The notes: generated by a model from the letters alone, not told the origin. 64,000 nt of DNA from Rhizomys pruinosus (GCA_009823505.1 VZQC01009558.1:1149012-1213011); one strand, 5' to 3'. Positions 11,221-21,749 are shown, counted from the first letter of the stretch. Numbers and translations: made by a program.

Positions 11221-11450
11221 CAGCCCGGGTAGTCCAACAATAGCAGTCTATATTCTGAAGAGGCTGAAACCCCAGTAGTAGCTCAGTTGACAAGCTGGAT
11301 GTCTCAGCAGTCCCCATCTGGCACTGAAGGTTTGGAGGATTCTTGGAGAGACATGAGTCTTCAGTCCATATTGGAAGGTTGAAAAGCTGTATTTCGTGTC
11401 TTTGAAGGATGGCAAAAGCAGTGGCAGCCACAGGGTAGATGTACTTTTTG
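11221..11450 (-). mobile_element. rodent L1-associated 3' sequence, fragment
   Basis: The minus strand carries the GACATCCAGCTTGTCAACTG and ACTGCTATTGTTGGACTACC blocks, which I recognise as frequent rodent L1-type 3' sequence. Family assignment is tentative. Confidence 0.4.
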
Positions 11451-11570
11451 TATTTTGACTAAGATCTCAAGTTTTATACCTGAAGCACAATTTCTCAGGC
11501 CTTACCATTTATTTATGGTTATACTTTCCTTTTGGCTGTTTAAGGCCATATAGTTAGCCCAGATTAACCA

Positions 11571-12530
11571 AGTTTTTTTTTTTTTCTCAATGTCAGTTGA
11601 GGATCTGGTCCTCAAGGATCATTCAGGTTTTGGGGGTCGGGGAAGATTCTGACTCCTTTTGGCTTTTCAATCACCAGTTCCATCCAATCAAGGACAAAGT
11701 TAGGTCTTGCTAGACCAGGCTTCCCTTCTTGAAGCATGAGCAGACTTTCCTCTTTTTAGACGAGAGGTCTCATTAGTGGATCTCCAAGACATCCCTGCAC
11801 AGGAAGACTGGTGATTCACATTTGCAGGACATTTCAAGAGATGCCCCATGTGTAGTCCCCTGGGATTAGTTGACCTCTGAGGGCAAGGAACAAAGTTATC
11901 CCTTAAGACCCTTGGCCCAAAAAAAAAAAAAAGACCCTTTGCCAAATTGGTATGGGCATTAAGTATGGTCGATAAGCATCCAGAAAGGCTAAGTTACACC
12001 AGCCTGATACTTTTAATTACTATATAATATTTTAGAAAAGGCTTAGACAAAAGCTTAAGCAGCCTTGTACTAAGAAGCACTACCATAAAGTTAATACTGT
12101 GGTTAGACATAATGTCATGACAAACTAGTTTTTTCTGCATTCCTTTGATCTTACATTACTCTAAAATATGCATACATACTCTCCATCCATATACCAAAAA
12201 TTCCTAACTCTGAAAATAAATGGTAGCTTAGTTCTAGAACCTGTTAAGGGATTCACAATATAAAAGCACAGTTGTTTTTGGATCACAAGGAATATAACAT
12301 TAACATTGCTCAGTTTGCCTTACAACTAGGTAATTGGCACCAGCATCCACAGATGAGGGATACCATTCGTTGTTTTTCTGGGACTGCGTTACTTCACTTA
12401 ACATGATATCTTCTAGTTCCATCCATTTACCTGCAAAGTTCATGATGTCATCTTTCTTGACTGCTGCATAGAACTTTATATATTCTGGGCTCTGATCAAT
12501 TTTTGGCTAATATGAATCACAAAAGTTTTC
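11571..12530 (-). mobile_element. L1 retrotransposon 3' end (ORF2 tail and 3' UTR)
   Basis: Read on the minus strand, 12530 to about 12380 translates to a degenerate ORF2 C-terminus with the FAGKWMELEDIMLSEVTQSQ type of motif. It is followed by a roughly 850-bp 3' UTR that ends in an A-tail (T run at 11571-11585). The 5' part is missing, as is usual for L1 insertions, and the frame has stops. Confidence 0.65.
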
Positions 12531-12540
12531 TCCTGATACG

Positions 12541-13005
12541 TACGTAGCTCACCTCTCAGACTCTGCAATTGAGAGGTGAACATCCAATGCTCTCTGATTT
12601 ATTGAGAGATGACTACATTCAATGCTCTCTGATTTATTGAGAGGTGAACATTCAATGCTCTCTGATTTATTGAGAGATGACTACATTCATTGTTCTCTGA
12701 TTTATTGAGAGATGAACATCCAATGTTCTCTGATTTATTGAGAGATGAACACCAAATGCTCTCTGATTTATTGAGAGATGAACATTCAATGCTCTCTGAT
12801 TTATTGAAAGATGAACATTCAATGCTCTCTGATTTATTGAGAGATGAACATTCAATGCTCTGATTTATTGAGAAATGACTACATTCAATGTTCTCTGATT
12901 TATTGAGAGATGAACATTCAATGCTCTCTGATTTATTGAAAGATGAACATTCAATGCTCTCTGATTTATTGAGAGATGAACATTCAATGTTGTCTGATTT
13001 ATTGG
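12541..13005. repeat. minisatellite, 33-bp unit x ~13
   Basis: Head-to-tail units built from TTGAGAGATGAACATTCAA and TGCTCTCTGATTTA, each about 33 bp. Some units replace GAACAT by GACTACAT (36 bp) and one near 12860 is shortened. Because 33 is a multiple of 3, both strands stay open and give false ORFs. Confidence 0.93.
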
Positions 13006-13012
13006 TCTTTTT

Positions 13013-13095
13013 CTCCTCCTCCTCCTCCTCCTCCTCCTCCTCCTCCTCCTCTTCTTCTTCTTCTTCTTCTTCTTCTTCTTCTTCTTCTTCTTCTA
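13013..13095. repeat. (TCC)n(TTC)n microsatellite
   Basis: Pure trinucleotide runs, first CCT then CTT, lying between the minisatellite and a B1. Confidence 0.97.
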
Positions 13096-13227
13096 GAGAG
13101 AGTCTCTCTTTAATCCCAGCTGCCTGGAACTCACTATGTTGACCAGGCTGGCCTTGAACTCACAGAGATATGCCCACCTCTGCCTCCCAAGTGCTGGGAT
13201 TAAAGGTGTGCACCACCATGCTGGGGC
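13096..13227 (-). repeat. B1 SINE
   Basis: Minus-strand B1 whose tail side is replaced by the TTC microsatellite. Confidence 0.85.
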
Positions 13228-13279
13228 AAAGTAGACAACAATACCCTCGCTTATTTCCATTATTAGTTTTCTTATGATT

Positions 13280-13534
13280 AGTGTTTTTGTTTATTTTTTA
13301 ATTTTATTTATTTTTATATGTGTATGAATGTACTGTCTGCATGTAGGTTTGTGCACCCGTGTCCTGCAATGCCGCAGAGGTCAGAAGAGGTTCTCAGATT
13401 CCCCTGGAACTAGAGTTCTCCTGGAATTGGAGTTACAGACGGTTCTCAGCTGCCATGTGGGTGCTGGGGATCAAACCCGGGTCCTCTGCAAGAGCAGTCA
13501 GTGCTCTTAACCACTAGGCTATCTCTCCAGCCCC
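13280..13534 (-). repeat. B2 SINE
   Basis: Full-length minus-strand B2 with CTCTCCAGCCCC head at 13524-13534. Confidence 0.92.
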
Positions 13535-13746
13535 TCTTTATTTTTTTAATGTGTATGAATGTACTGTCTGCATGTAGGTCTGTGCACCCGTGTCATGATG
13601 CCTCAGAGGTCAGAAAAGGGCGTCGGACTCCCCTGGGACTGGAGTCAAAGATGGTCCTCAGCTGCCATGTGGGTCCTGGGGATCGAACCTGGATCCTCTG
13701 CAAGAGCAGTCAGCACTCCTAACTGCTAGGCCATCTGTCCAGCCCC
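13535..13746 (-). repeat. B2 SINE, second of a tandem pair
   Basis: A second minus-strand B2 abuts the first. It is slightly shorter and more diverged, and ends CCATCTGTCCAGCCCC. Confidence 0.9.
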
Positions 13747-14329
13747 TAATGTTTTTGTTTCTTGCTTAGGAAAGTTGTCATTAGAAGACTTGATGATAGT
13801 ATTTGTGTTTGACGTATGATAGGAGTTAAAATTCAATTGTTTCTCTAGATGTATATGTGGTTTATTCAGCACTTATTCAAAAGGTCCAGGTCTCTCAGTC
13901 ACAATCACCCTCCACAGCAGTGACATCCTGTCTTGTAGGTCACCATATGGCTGAGTCAGTTTTTAGACTATTCTGTGCTCCCTAATGTGGTTATGTGGTT
14001 GCAAATACTAAGTTGTCAGTCAAGAATAAAAACGATTGTCCCCGCAATGCAGTGGAGACAGGCAGATGGGGTTCCCTGCATTTGTAAAAGCTTGTGTTTT
14101 TTATAAAATACAAAATATTGAGTGCTCTAAAGTAACGAACATTCAACTTTTGTAAGAGTAAAGTCACATTTTTGGTGACTGTAAAAAGAAAAACAGAACT
14201 AGCCTCTGTTCCAGACGATCTCCGAGTCCCCACACCCGCCTCTAATTTCTCTGTGATTTCCTCATCCGGAAAGTTGGAGGGCATGTGAATTGACAGGGAT
14301 TGTGAGTGCAAAACTCCTTGGAAACTACA
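13747..14329. other. upstream flank of the C11orf97 CpG island
   Basis: No repeat or coding sequence recognised. Single-copy-looking DNA upstream of the promoter island. Confidence 0.4.
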
Positions 14330-14532
14330 AGTTATTTTTAAATTTTGTTATTTTTATGTGAGTGTATTGTCTGCGTGTGTGTAAGTGTGCCCGTGTTGTG
14401 CAATGCCCACGGAGGTCAGAAGAGGGGGTCGGATCTGGAACTGGAATCCACATGTGAATGCTGGGAATTGAACCCGGGTCCTAGGCAAGAGAAGACAGTG
14501 CTCTTAACTGCTCAGCCAGGGCTCCAGGCCCG
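14330..14532 (-). repeat. B2 SINE
   Basis: Minus-strand B2 with a deletion after GGGGTCGGATCTGGAACTGG. It abuts the CpG island. Confidence 0.85.
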
Positions 14533-14814
14533 ATGATTACAGCCCGAAGTTGGGAATGTTCAAGGTTCATTGATCCCTGGAAGGTGGGCGGCCTTGGGGA
14601 CTGGGATCTCCGGAATGACTCGTCCTGCTGACGTCTGCCTTTAAACTCACTTTTTCCCGGGCCTCGGAGGCTCCCTGGAGTCGCCGTCCAGCTGTGTGGC
14701 CTCCGGCTCTTTCCCGCTTTCTGAAGGGCCCGCGCTGGGTCAACGTCCGGGGAATCACAGCCTGGACAGCTCAGCGTTGGGCCCGGCAACTTGACGTTGC
14801 TGGAGGCCCGGCGC

Positions 14815-15034
14815 ATGCGGGTCGCCATGGCAACTCTAGACGCCTCGAGTTCCGGAGCAGCAGGTGCGGCGGGGAGGCCAGGCGGAGACCCCGAGGGCAT
14901 GCGGCGGCCGGAGTCGCTGTTGGGGACAGCGGGGCCAGCCGCGGAGGCCGGCCGGGACGCGGAGCCGCGGGCCGCTGCGCTGGGCTGCAGGGCGCGCGCG
15001 GAGCCGGGCGGCCCCCAGGAGCCCCGCCAACACC
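14815..15034 (+). CDS. C11orf97: C11orf97 orthologue, coding exon 1
   Basis: First of four coding exons of a small cilia-associated protein; the complete predicted protein is 151 residues. The mouse orthologue 1700012B09Rik is known as a FOXJ1-controlled gene of ciliated tissues, and its molecular activity is not known. I start at ATG 14815 (MRVAMATLD...), with a second ATG in a stronger context at 14827 that would give 147 residues. The exon is Ala/Gly/Arg-rich and low in complexity, ending in CAC|C before the donor GTGAGT, phase 1. Recognition rests on exons 2-4, which match the conserved C-terminal part of the family. The N-terminal exon is poorly conserved, so the exact start is uncertain. 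Human C11orf97 also lies just upstream of FUT4, as here. Confidence 0.85.
14821..14834 (+). promoter_or_regulatory. RFX X-box overlapping the start codon
   Basis: GTCGCCATGGCAAC is an exact match to the palindromic RFX consensus GTNRCC-N(0-3)-RGYAAC. The ATG at its centre is the second candidate initiation codon of C11orf97. RFX factors act with FOXJ1 on cilia genes, which fits the known biology of the mouse orthologue. Binding itself is inferred. Confidence 0.7.
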
Positions 15035-15544
15035 GTGAGTTCAGCGGCAACCGGGGCTAGCGGGCAGGGGACGGGGGACCCCAGCGTGGACCTGCCCCGA
15101 AGGCTGGGGCTAGGAGGCACGGGAGCGAAGGCAGGGGTAAGGACGTGGTGGCTGAGAGCGCCCTGATCTCCGGAGGCCAAGGGCTTGGAGGGACCTCCAC
15201 CCTCTCAACGCCCCCCCCCCCCAAATGAGCTGGTCGGTAATACCATTGATTTCTAAATGGAGTGCGTGTGCATTAACACAGACAGGTAGAGCTAGGGTGT
15301 AGCGTGGTGTAGGACACGGCCCAGCATGCTCCGGCCCTGAGTTCAGTCCTTCAAAATGCAAGATAGCAACACTTCCTGTCAGAACGATGAGGGCAGCCCC
15401 CGGCCCTCCCCAGACTTTCACATTTATACGTATGTAGTGCCTGCCTCTGTGTATGTGTTCGTGTGTGCACCTGCCTTCTCCATTTCTGTACTTATGTGTG
15501 TACAGACACATGGAGCTTGTCCGTCCTTTCTCCCGTCCCTTCAT

Positions 15545-15605
15545 TCCCAGATCAGGAAACTAAGGCACAGAGCCTTGCTACCATTAGCCAGTGCTGCAAA
15601 AGCAC
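15545..15605 (-). repeat. MIR SINE fragment
   Basis: Retains CAGATCAGGAAACTAAGGCA, the minus-strand core of MIR. Short and old. Confidence 0.55.
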
Positions 15606-15626
15606 TTCAACACTTCAACTCTGAGC

Positions 15627-15752
15627 TGAGCTTGGTGGTGCACACTTTTAATACCAGCACTTGGGAGACAGATCTCTGTGACATCAAGGCCAGCCGAGTC
15701 TCCACAGAGAGTTCCAGCTCAGCCGGGCCTATGTAGGGAGACCGTGTCAAGC
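15627..15752 (+). repeat. B1 SINE, diverged
   Basis: Plus-strand B1 in intron 1 with small internal deletions. Confidence 0.8.
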
Positions 15753-16345
15753 AATGACCACAGAACTGTCAGCTCTCATCACTGGGACTCCAAAATCCAT
15801 GAATCATTATCTGATCCTTTTAGCATTTCACACTGAAACACACAGGCTTCCTTTCCTCACTGCCCACTGAATATACAAACAATATTCAAATCAGTAAAGA
15901 AAGCTCTGTTCTGGGCTGGTTGTAATTTGATTCCTAACCAGGTTGCAAATATTCTGCACCTGCGGAGTCTCAGCAGCTGGTGAGGAATGAGAGGTAAATA
16001 ACAGGGCCAAGGAGGAATGCAAGCACCTTCCAGTCCTGCATGTAGCGTCCTTGATTGCCTCTCTGGGGACCAGCCCAAGTGTCTGGAGGCTCCTTTCCTG
16101 GGTACCCCAGGAGGGAGCATGAAGCCCAAGCACTCAGGACTTGTGCTCAGCTCCCCTACCCCCAGACCTCATCAAGTCGTCAGTCACAGAAGCCCTGCCT
16201 GGCAGCTAAGGGTCCCCTTCCCTCAGCCACAGTGTGAGGTCCATACCTCATTTCCTTTATTATGGCCAGGAGCAAGCTAAATCCTCACTTGGAACAATTA
16301 AATTCTGTGTATTTAGGAAAATACACAAAATCCTACCTGGCACTG

Positions 16346-16497
16346 GGTGTGGTGGCGCCTGCCTTTAATCCCAGCACTTGGGAGGCAGAGCCAGGTGGAT
16401 CTCCATGAGTGCAAGGCCAGCCTGGTCCTCAGAGTGAGTTCCAGGCCAGCTGAGGCTAGAGTGAAACCCTGTCTCAAAAAGACAAAAAAAAAAAAAT
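16346..16497 (+). repeat. B1 SINE
   Basis: Full-length plus-strand B1 in intron 1, A-tail of about 13 residues. Confidence 0.93.
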
Positions 16498-16530
16498 CTA
16501 CCTGGCAACTTTTCCATTAAAATGTTATTA

Positions 16531-16694
16531 TGTAGCTGGCTATGATGAGCATATAATGCCTTTAATCTCAGCACTTCAGAGACAGAGATGGGTGGATCTG
16601 TGTGAGTTCAAGGGCAGCCTGGTCTACACGGCAAGCTCTAGCCCAGCCAGCAGTAATAGTGAGACCCTGTCTCAAAAAAAAAAAAAAAAAAAAC
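16531..16694 (+). repeat. B1 SINE
   Basis: Diverged plus-strand B1 in intron 1 with a pure A-tail of about 19 residues. Confidence 0.88.
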
Positions 16695-17022
16695 CAAACC
16701 TGTATCTAAGTGTTCTTTATTCCTGGAATAAAAGAACTAGTCTAGGAGTCAAAGGTAGACTTTGTCATTCATCACTGATTGGATGGATGTCCAGTCTTCC
16801 TTACATGGCAGTGCTGCAGGTTACAGAGAGAGGAGCGATGAATTAATGTTGCAGAGGAGCTTGACCAGCTTGGAGGCTGGGGAGGAGGTGCCACCGTTTG
16901 GGGCCTAGGCTTCCCTGACAACCTCCTGCTAGGGCCTCAGCTGAGTAGAAACAAGGTTCGCTTTCACGCTGAGAGTCTTCAGTGTCCTGTAGCCTTGGCT
17001 CCCAACATTACTTTCAAACACA

Positions 17023-17268
17023 CAGGTGAGGGAGTGGCGTGCTCAGTCAGTGAAGTGCTTGCCCATGCGAGCACTGGCCCCTGAGTTTGATTTCTAGAAG
17101 CCATGGGTACTAGTTACTTTTTGTGAAGAAATAGTTTATTTTGGGTTATGCTCCATAATGGTGGGGAAGGCATGGCGGAAGGCAGCCAAAGCAGGAACAC
17201 CATTAGAAAGGAGGGAGGGAGGGAGGGAGGAAGAGAGAAAGGAGAAAGAGGGAGAGAAGGGGGAATGG

Positions 17269-17311
<43 letters not shown>

Positions 17312-17663
17312 CTGTTAACTCTCACAGCCTGCCCTCAGTGACGGACTTCCTCTAGTAGCCTTCCTCTCCTAGGTTCTCTGAATACTGCCACCAATTGGGG
17401 ACCAAATGTTCAGATATGTGAGCCTATGGGGGCCATTTCTCACTTGAGCCACCACACCGTGTAGACGCTGGATGCAACGAGTACCTGTGATCCCAGAACT
17501 GAGAACGTGGAGACAGGAGGGTCTCTGGGCCATGGAGCCAGCCTGGACAGCTGGGCAGGTGAGCTACAGGCTCATGTAGAGATCCTGTCTCCAAAAATAA
17601 AGTGGAGAGTGATTGAGGAACACGTTGGACATTGACCTCTGACCTCCACACTCACACACAGAA
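17023..17663 (+). repeat. B4 SINE split by an LTR-like insertion
   Basis: The 5' part (17023-17110, GTGCTTGCCCATGCGAGCA and CTGAGTTTGATTTCTAGAAG) and the 3' part (17456-17663, with AAAATAAAGTGGAGAGTGAT and CTCTGACCTCCACACTCAC) together make one B4. They are separated by a 345-bp LTR-like unit. Confidence 0.7.
17111..17455 (-). mobile_element. MaLR-type LTR-like unit with (GA)n expansion
   Basis: On the minus strand this runs from a TGGTGG head through CCCCCATAGGCTCACATAT and CCAATTGGTGGCAGTATTC to an AATAAAC-like CCAAAATAAACT near the end. It has the same head phrase as the LTRs at 40230 and 41930, so probably a related family. An expanded GGGA/GA tract (17205-17310) lies inside. A nearly identical copy in the opposite orientation is at 18440. 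Confidence 0.6.
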
Positions 17664-17984
17664 ACTACATGCACTGAATTCCATACAAGTGGTATTTGAG
17701 CATTGACCAAATCTAATAGAAAGCCAACTCCACCTCGAAATCCATTCGCTGTGTCCTCTGCTGCCTGGTCTCTTCCAGGATTGCCAAGTTAACTAAATAG
17801 CCAACACAGCATCGTGAGCATGACCTGATATAGAGTACAGTGTGCATGTAAACTCTCTTGACCTGAGCACTGCTCTGAGCCAGGTCCTGGAGAGCATTAG
17901 CTATTTAACTGACAATACATTAACATAGATAAGAGTCTTTCCCTCTTCCCCCCTGCTCAGGGCTCCTAGCAGGGTTGATTTGGG

Positions 17985-18130
17985 CCTTTTATTTTTCTTT
18001 TCATTTATTTTTTTTATGTGTATGAGTGTACTATCTGCATGTAGGTTTGTGCACTTGTGTCGTGCAATGCCGTGGAGGTCAGAAGAGGGCGTCAGATTCC
18101 CCTGGAACTGGAGTTAAAGACAGTTCTAGC
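17985..18130 (-). repeat. B2 SINE, 5'-truncated
   Basis: Tail half of a minus-strand B2, ending after GGAGTTAAAGACAGTTCT. Confidence 0.85.
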
Positions 18131-18235
18131 TGGACTTGGGCCTTTTCAACTCGGTATTTAAATGCTTGATTCATTTGGTCCTAAATACAAGTCATTATAG
18201 CATCCTCTAAGCCTGGCTAGAATAACCGTTTGTTG

Positions 18236-18402
18236 TTGGTTGGTTGGTTTGTATGTATGTTTTGAGACAGGGTCTCCCTGTAGCCCTAGCTGGCCTGGAA
18301 CTTACTATGTAGACCAGGCTGGCCTTGAACTCACAGAGAGCCATCTGCCTGCCTCTGCCTCTAAAGGGCTGGGATTAAAGGCATGCAGCACCACACCTGG
18401 CT
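18236..18402 (-). repeat. B1 SINE
   Basis: Minus-strand B1 with a (GGTT)n-containing tail at 18236-18255. Confidence 0.9.
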
Positions 18403-18449
18403 AGAACGATGCTTTCACGGCTCTCTTCTGTTTACCAGGGGATGGTATC

Positions 18450-18580
18450 AATGAGAAATGGCCCCCATAGGCTCACATATCTGAACATTTGGTCCCCAGT
18501 TGGTGGCAGTATTCAGAGAACCTAGGAGGAGAAGCCTACTAGAGGAAGTCCGTCACTGAGGGCAGGCTGTGAGAGTTAAC

Positions 18581-18645
<65 letters not shown>

Positions 18646-18718
18646 ATTCCCCCTTCTCTCCCTCTTTCTCCTTTCTCTCTTCCTCCCTCCTTCCCTCCAT
18701 CCCTCCCTCCCTCCTTTC
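18450..18718 (+). mobile_element. MaLR-type LTR-like unit with (CT)n expansion, inverted partner
   Basis: Plus-orientation copy of the unit at 17111. It starts at GAGAAATGGCCCCCATAGG, shares the CAGTATTCAGAGAACCTAGG block and a long pure CT run (18575-18642), then TCCC repeats to 18718. The sequence beyond the microsatellite does not continue the partner copy, so it is truncated. Confidence 0.6.
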
Positions 18719-18995
18719 TTGAATCTAATGAGAAAGTTTGATGTGTTTCTTCATCGTACCTCCAAAAATAAACCTGAAGCTTACCCCCAAGTTCAAGGAC
18801 TACATGAAAAATATGAAGTTCTCAGAAAATCAGAGGTTCCAGTGAAGAGATCTTCCTAAGGCAGAGCTTCCAGGGAGAAGCGTCTGATAGTTCTAAGGGA
18901 TGATATATTATTTTTAAAAAGTTGTTCATGTAGGTATAAGGGCCAAGAAGGTTGGGCAGAATTTGTGATAAGAAATCCATTTTTAATGCCTTTCA
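18719..18995. other. intron 1 sequence before exon 2
   Basis: A short open frame (MRKFDVFLHRTSKNKPEAYP...) runs through 18729-18859, but it has no recognisable domain and no splice support. The end of the stretch is the polypyrimidine/AG acceptor of C11orf97 exon 2. Confidence 0.4.
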
Positions 18996-18996
18996 G

Positions 18997-19101
18997 GGAA
19001 GACGTTTTTATACTGTGAGCCACATAAGAGAATCAGGGAAGTGCTGGAAGAAGAGCTTTACATAAAGAGAGATGAATGCCACATTAAAAGTCCTTCTGCA
19101 G
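18997..19101 (+). CDS. C11orf97: C11orf97 orthologue, coding exon 2
   Basis: A 105-bp exon bounded by acceptor TTTCAG and donor GTAATC, phase 1 on both sides. With the carried C from exon 1 it encodes a split Arg and then 34 residues beginning KTFLYCEPHKRIREVLEEE. This is the conserved core of the C11orf97 family (FLYCEPHKRI, YIKRDECHIK). The segment is charged and predicted helical, with no membrane segment or catalytic motif. The agreement of splice phase and family match makes this a firm exon. Confidence 0.93.
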
Positions 19102-19333
19102 GTAATCACAGTGACAAATTAAATGTTTGTTGAATGAATAAGAAATTATCTATTGGATGGCAGGGTGATTATTTTATAACAAAACTATAACTATCAAAAG
19201 AAAAATAATTTCCTGAGAAGATTTAGAACTCTCCTATATTTTACTTATGTCCAAATGTGCCTCTACATTTAGAGCAAAGTGAACTAGATTATTAGTATGT
19301 GGTTTTCTGTCCTACATTTTTGATGGCATTATT

Positions 19334-19541
19334 TCTATTTTTTAAATGTATTTAGTTTTTGTTTTATGTGTTTGAATGTAAGTGCATCATGTGCATGCAA
19401 TGCCTCTGGAGGCCAGAAGAGGGCACTGGATTCCCTGGAACTTGAGTACTGATGCTGTCATGTGGGTGCTGGGAACCAAACTCAGGTCCTCCACAAGAGC
19501 GGCCAGTGCTCTTAACCACTGAACCATCCCTCCAGCTCGGA
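19334..19541 (-). repeat. B2 SINE, diverged
   Basis: Minus-strand B2 with CTCTGGAGGCCAGAAGAGGG and a CCATCCCTCCAGC head. Confidence 0.85.
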
Positions 19542-20032
19542 ATTATTTCTCTTTAATGACAAGTAGAATGTTTCCCCCATATGCTTGGGAAACACAGTAA
19601 CATCTTCAGGCATAACTATACATGATCAATAGCTTCCCAGATGTTAGATTGCATCGATTACTTGTTAAAAGCAGCTTGCTGGGACCAGTTCCCAGAAGGT
19701 TTGCCTTATTAGGTCAGGCCCAAGCATTTCCCTTTCTACCAAAGTCCCAGGTGAGGTGGATGCTCGCAGTGTTAGCCACTTCACTAGATCAAATCACCCT
19801 AAGATTTCATCCTAGAAACACGTGGTGTAAGTGTCATGATCTGGGGCATCACAGATGAGAAGACTGGTAACTTGTGTCCACAGTGACTGATCACAAGGTT
19901 CATAGCTCATGTCTGTCAAGTGATCAGGTTTTTAGTACAATGTTTTTAGTGCAATTTGCTAGAACTGGAAGAATCAGGCCAGGCAAAGTGCTTGTGGAGC
20001 AAGACTGATGACCCGAGTTCAGCCCAGGGTCC

Positions 20033-20362
20033 TCATTTCCTTCATTTCTGGGATAAACTGCCCTGACAAAAAGCAACTGTAAGGGAGAAAGTGGTTTTTT
20101 GGCTCATGGCTCACAATTCCGGGCCAGGAGCAGAAAGAGCACCCTCCACCTGCTCACTGCTCAGCACCCCACCTCACTCTTACACAGCCTAGACCCCACA
20201 CTCAGAATAGTGTCACCCAGGTGGGGCACCCAGAGTTAACCTAATGGTCCTCAGGGCGTACCCCACAGACAACCCCAAGGCCATCCTGATCCAGACAATC
20301 CCTCACTGAGATTCCAGGTGGTTATAGATTGTGTCACGTTGACTATGAAAACTAACTACCAC
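20033..20362 (-). mobile_element. MT-like LTR, minus orientation
   Basis: On the minus strand it starts near GTCAACGTGACACAATCT and ends with the TTTTTGTCAGGGCAGTTTAT-type terminus typical of MT-family LTRs. Confidence 0.55.
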
Positions 20363-20570
20363 AGGGGCTGGAGAGATGGTTCAGAGGTTAAGAGCGCTGG
20401 TGCTGTTGTGGAGGACCTGGGTTGGGTTCCCAACACCCACATGGTGGCTAAAAACCTTCTGTAACTGTAGTTACAGGGGATCTAACACCCTCTTCTGACT
20501 TCTGAAGGCACTGCACAACACAGGTGCAGTTATATACATTCAGGCAGTACACTTATACACATAAAAAAAA
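20363..20570 (+). repeat. B2 SINE
   Basis: Plus-strand B2 immediately following the LTR-like unit, with a mutated B box (GGTTGGGTTCCCAACACC). Confidence 0.9.
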
Positions 20571-20805
20571 ATAACCATCCACAACACAGAGATAGAGAGA
20601 CCCACTCCACAAAGTTGTTCCCCGACTTCTACATGCATGTGCAGCATGAAACCCTTCTACCCATTATACACAGAAATAACAATGATAACAATAAATGTTA
20701 AGGGTGTGGGCCCAGTAGGTTGACCATGCCCCCCTCCCCCCACCCCATGGATGGCCCACACCCAGGGGTTTATGGACAGCACAAACTAGAATTGATGGAT
20801 TTTTT

Positions 20806-20942
20806 TTTAAAATTTTTTTTATTATTAATTTTTTTTACTTATTTCTGTATGTGTATGAATGTACTGTCTGCATGCAAGTCTGTGCACCCGTGTCGTGCAA
20901 CGCCGCGGAGGTCAGAAGAGGGTCTCGGATTCCCCTGGACAT
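20806..20942 (-). repeat. B2 SINE, 5'-truncated
   Basis: T-rich tail plus the 3' half of a minus-strand B2, breaking off after TCCCCTGGA. Confidence 0.88.
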
Positions 20943-21232
20943 GAAGTTGGGGGCAGAGGTCTGGGAAGAGTTAGGAGTGAACATGATCAAAATACATTGT
21001 ATGAAATTCTCAAAAAATTGATGAACATGTTTCTGAAAAAGAAATTAAAGAACCATTAGCTAGGACCGCTGTTGAGAGAACTTGTGGCCTTCAGGAAGGC
21101 TGTGCAGACAGACCCACCGGGGTTTCTGGTAAGAGATGCTGCAGTCAAGGAGCAGCAGCAGACTCCAGAACACGGCCCACCTCACATTTCTAAACAGACA
21201 CAGTCGTGACTTTGGGGTCTGGCTGTAGCACA

Positions 21233-21345
21233 GTGGCCACGCTTGCTTGTGCACTTGGGAGGCAGAGGTAAGCTGATCTCTGTGAGTTCCAGCCTTGTCT
21301 ACAAAGCAAGTTCCAGGCCAACTGGGGCTACAGGGAGAATGCCCC
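21233..21345 (+). repeat. B1 SINE, truncated
   Basis: Lacks the first ~30 bp; ends near a C9 run. Confidence 0.75.
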
Positions 21346-21376
21346 CCCCCCAAACAAGAGCATTTAAAATGGAAAC

Positions 21377-21622
21377 TAGGGGCTAGAGAGATAGCCTAGC
21401 AGTTAAGAGCACCAACTGCTCTTGCAGAGGACCCGGATTCGATCCCCAGCACCCACATGGCAGTTAAGAACCATCTGTAACTCCAATTCCAGAAGAACTC
21501 TAGTTCCAGGGGAATCCGAGACCCTCTTCTGACCTCCGCGGCATTGCACGACACGGGTGCACAAACCTACATGCAGACAGAACATTCATACACATACAAA
21601 AATAAATAAAATTAAAAAAGAA
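21377..21622 (+). repeat. B2 SINE
   Basis: Full-length plus-strand B2 (GGGGCTAGAGAGATAGCC head) with a short A-rich tail. Confidence 0.93.
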
Positions 21623-21717
21623 ATACAATGGAAACTATATGGATGTATTTTAATAGTATCCACCAGAGGGCGCACATAGCACTTTTTCATTTAGAAAAAG
21701 CTTAAACTAGATCCGGT

Positions 21718-21721
<4 letters not shown>

Positions 21722-21748
<27 letters not shown>

Positions 21749-21749
21749 N
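21722..21749. other. poly(T) run ending in an ambiguous base (N at 21749)
   Basis: Twenty-seven T residues are followed by a single N. The N marks the exact left boundary of the inverted duplication, so it is likely a one-base placeholder for a gap or a failed join. Confidence 0.85.

Larger units (their letters stand above)
14560..15180 (+). promoter_or_regulatory. C11orf97: CpG island promoter of C11orf97
   Basis: Sharp rise in GC and CpG density after a long AT-rich, SINE-filled stretch. It covers the first coding exon and its donor site. No TATA box is evident. The island holds a perfect RFX X-box at 14821-14834 and facing half-sites GGCAAC (14785) and GTTGCT (14796), which suggest RFX-driven ciliary expression. 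The transcription start is not determined. Confidence 0.8.

Noticed and set aside
12667..13142. Repeat-peptide frames (SINQRALNVHL type and SDLLRDEHSML type)
   Set aside because: They arise from the 33-bp minisatellite and the following triplet repeat.
14481..15050. 189-codon minus-strand frame over the C11orf97 promoter island
   Set aside because: It is open because of the CpG island and partly covers a B2. No domain, no splice pattern and no known divergent gene at this locus.
18569..18859. Possible extra exon of C11orf97 (MRKFDVFLHRTSKNK...)
   Set aside because: No acceptor or donor fits the phase, the 5' part is a (CT)n tract and it does not match the family.
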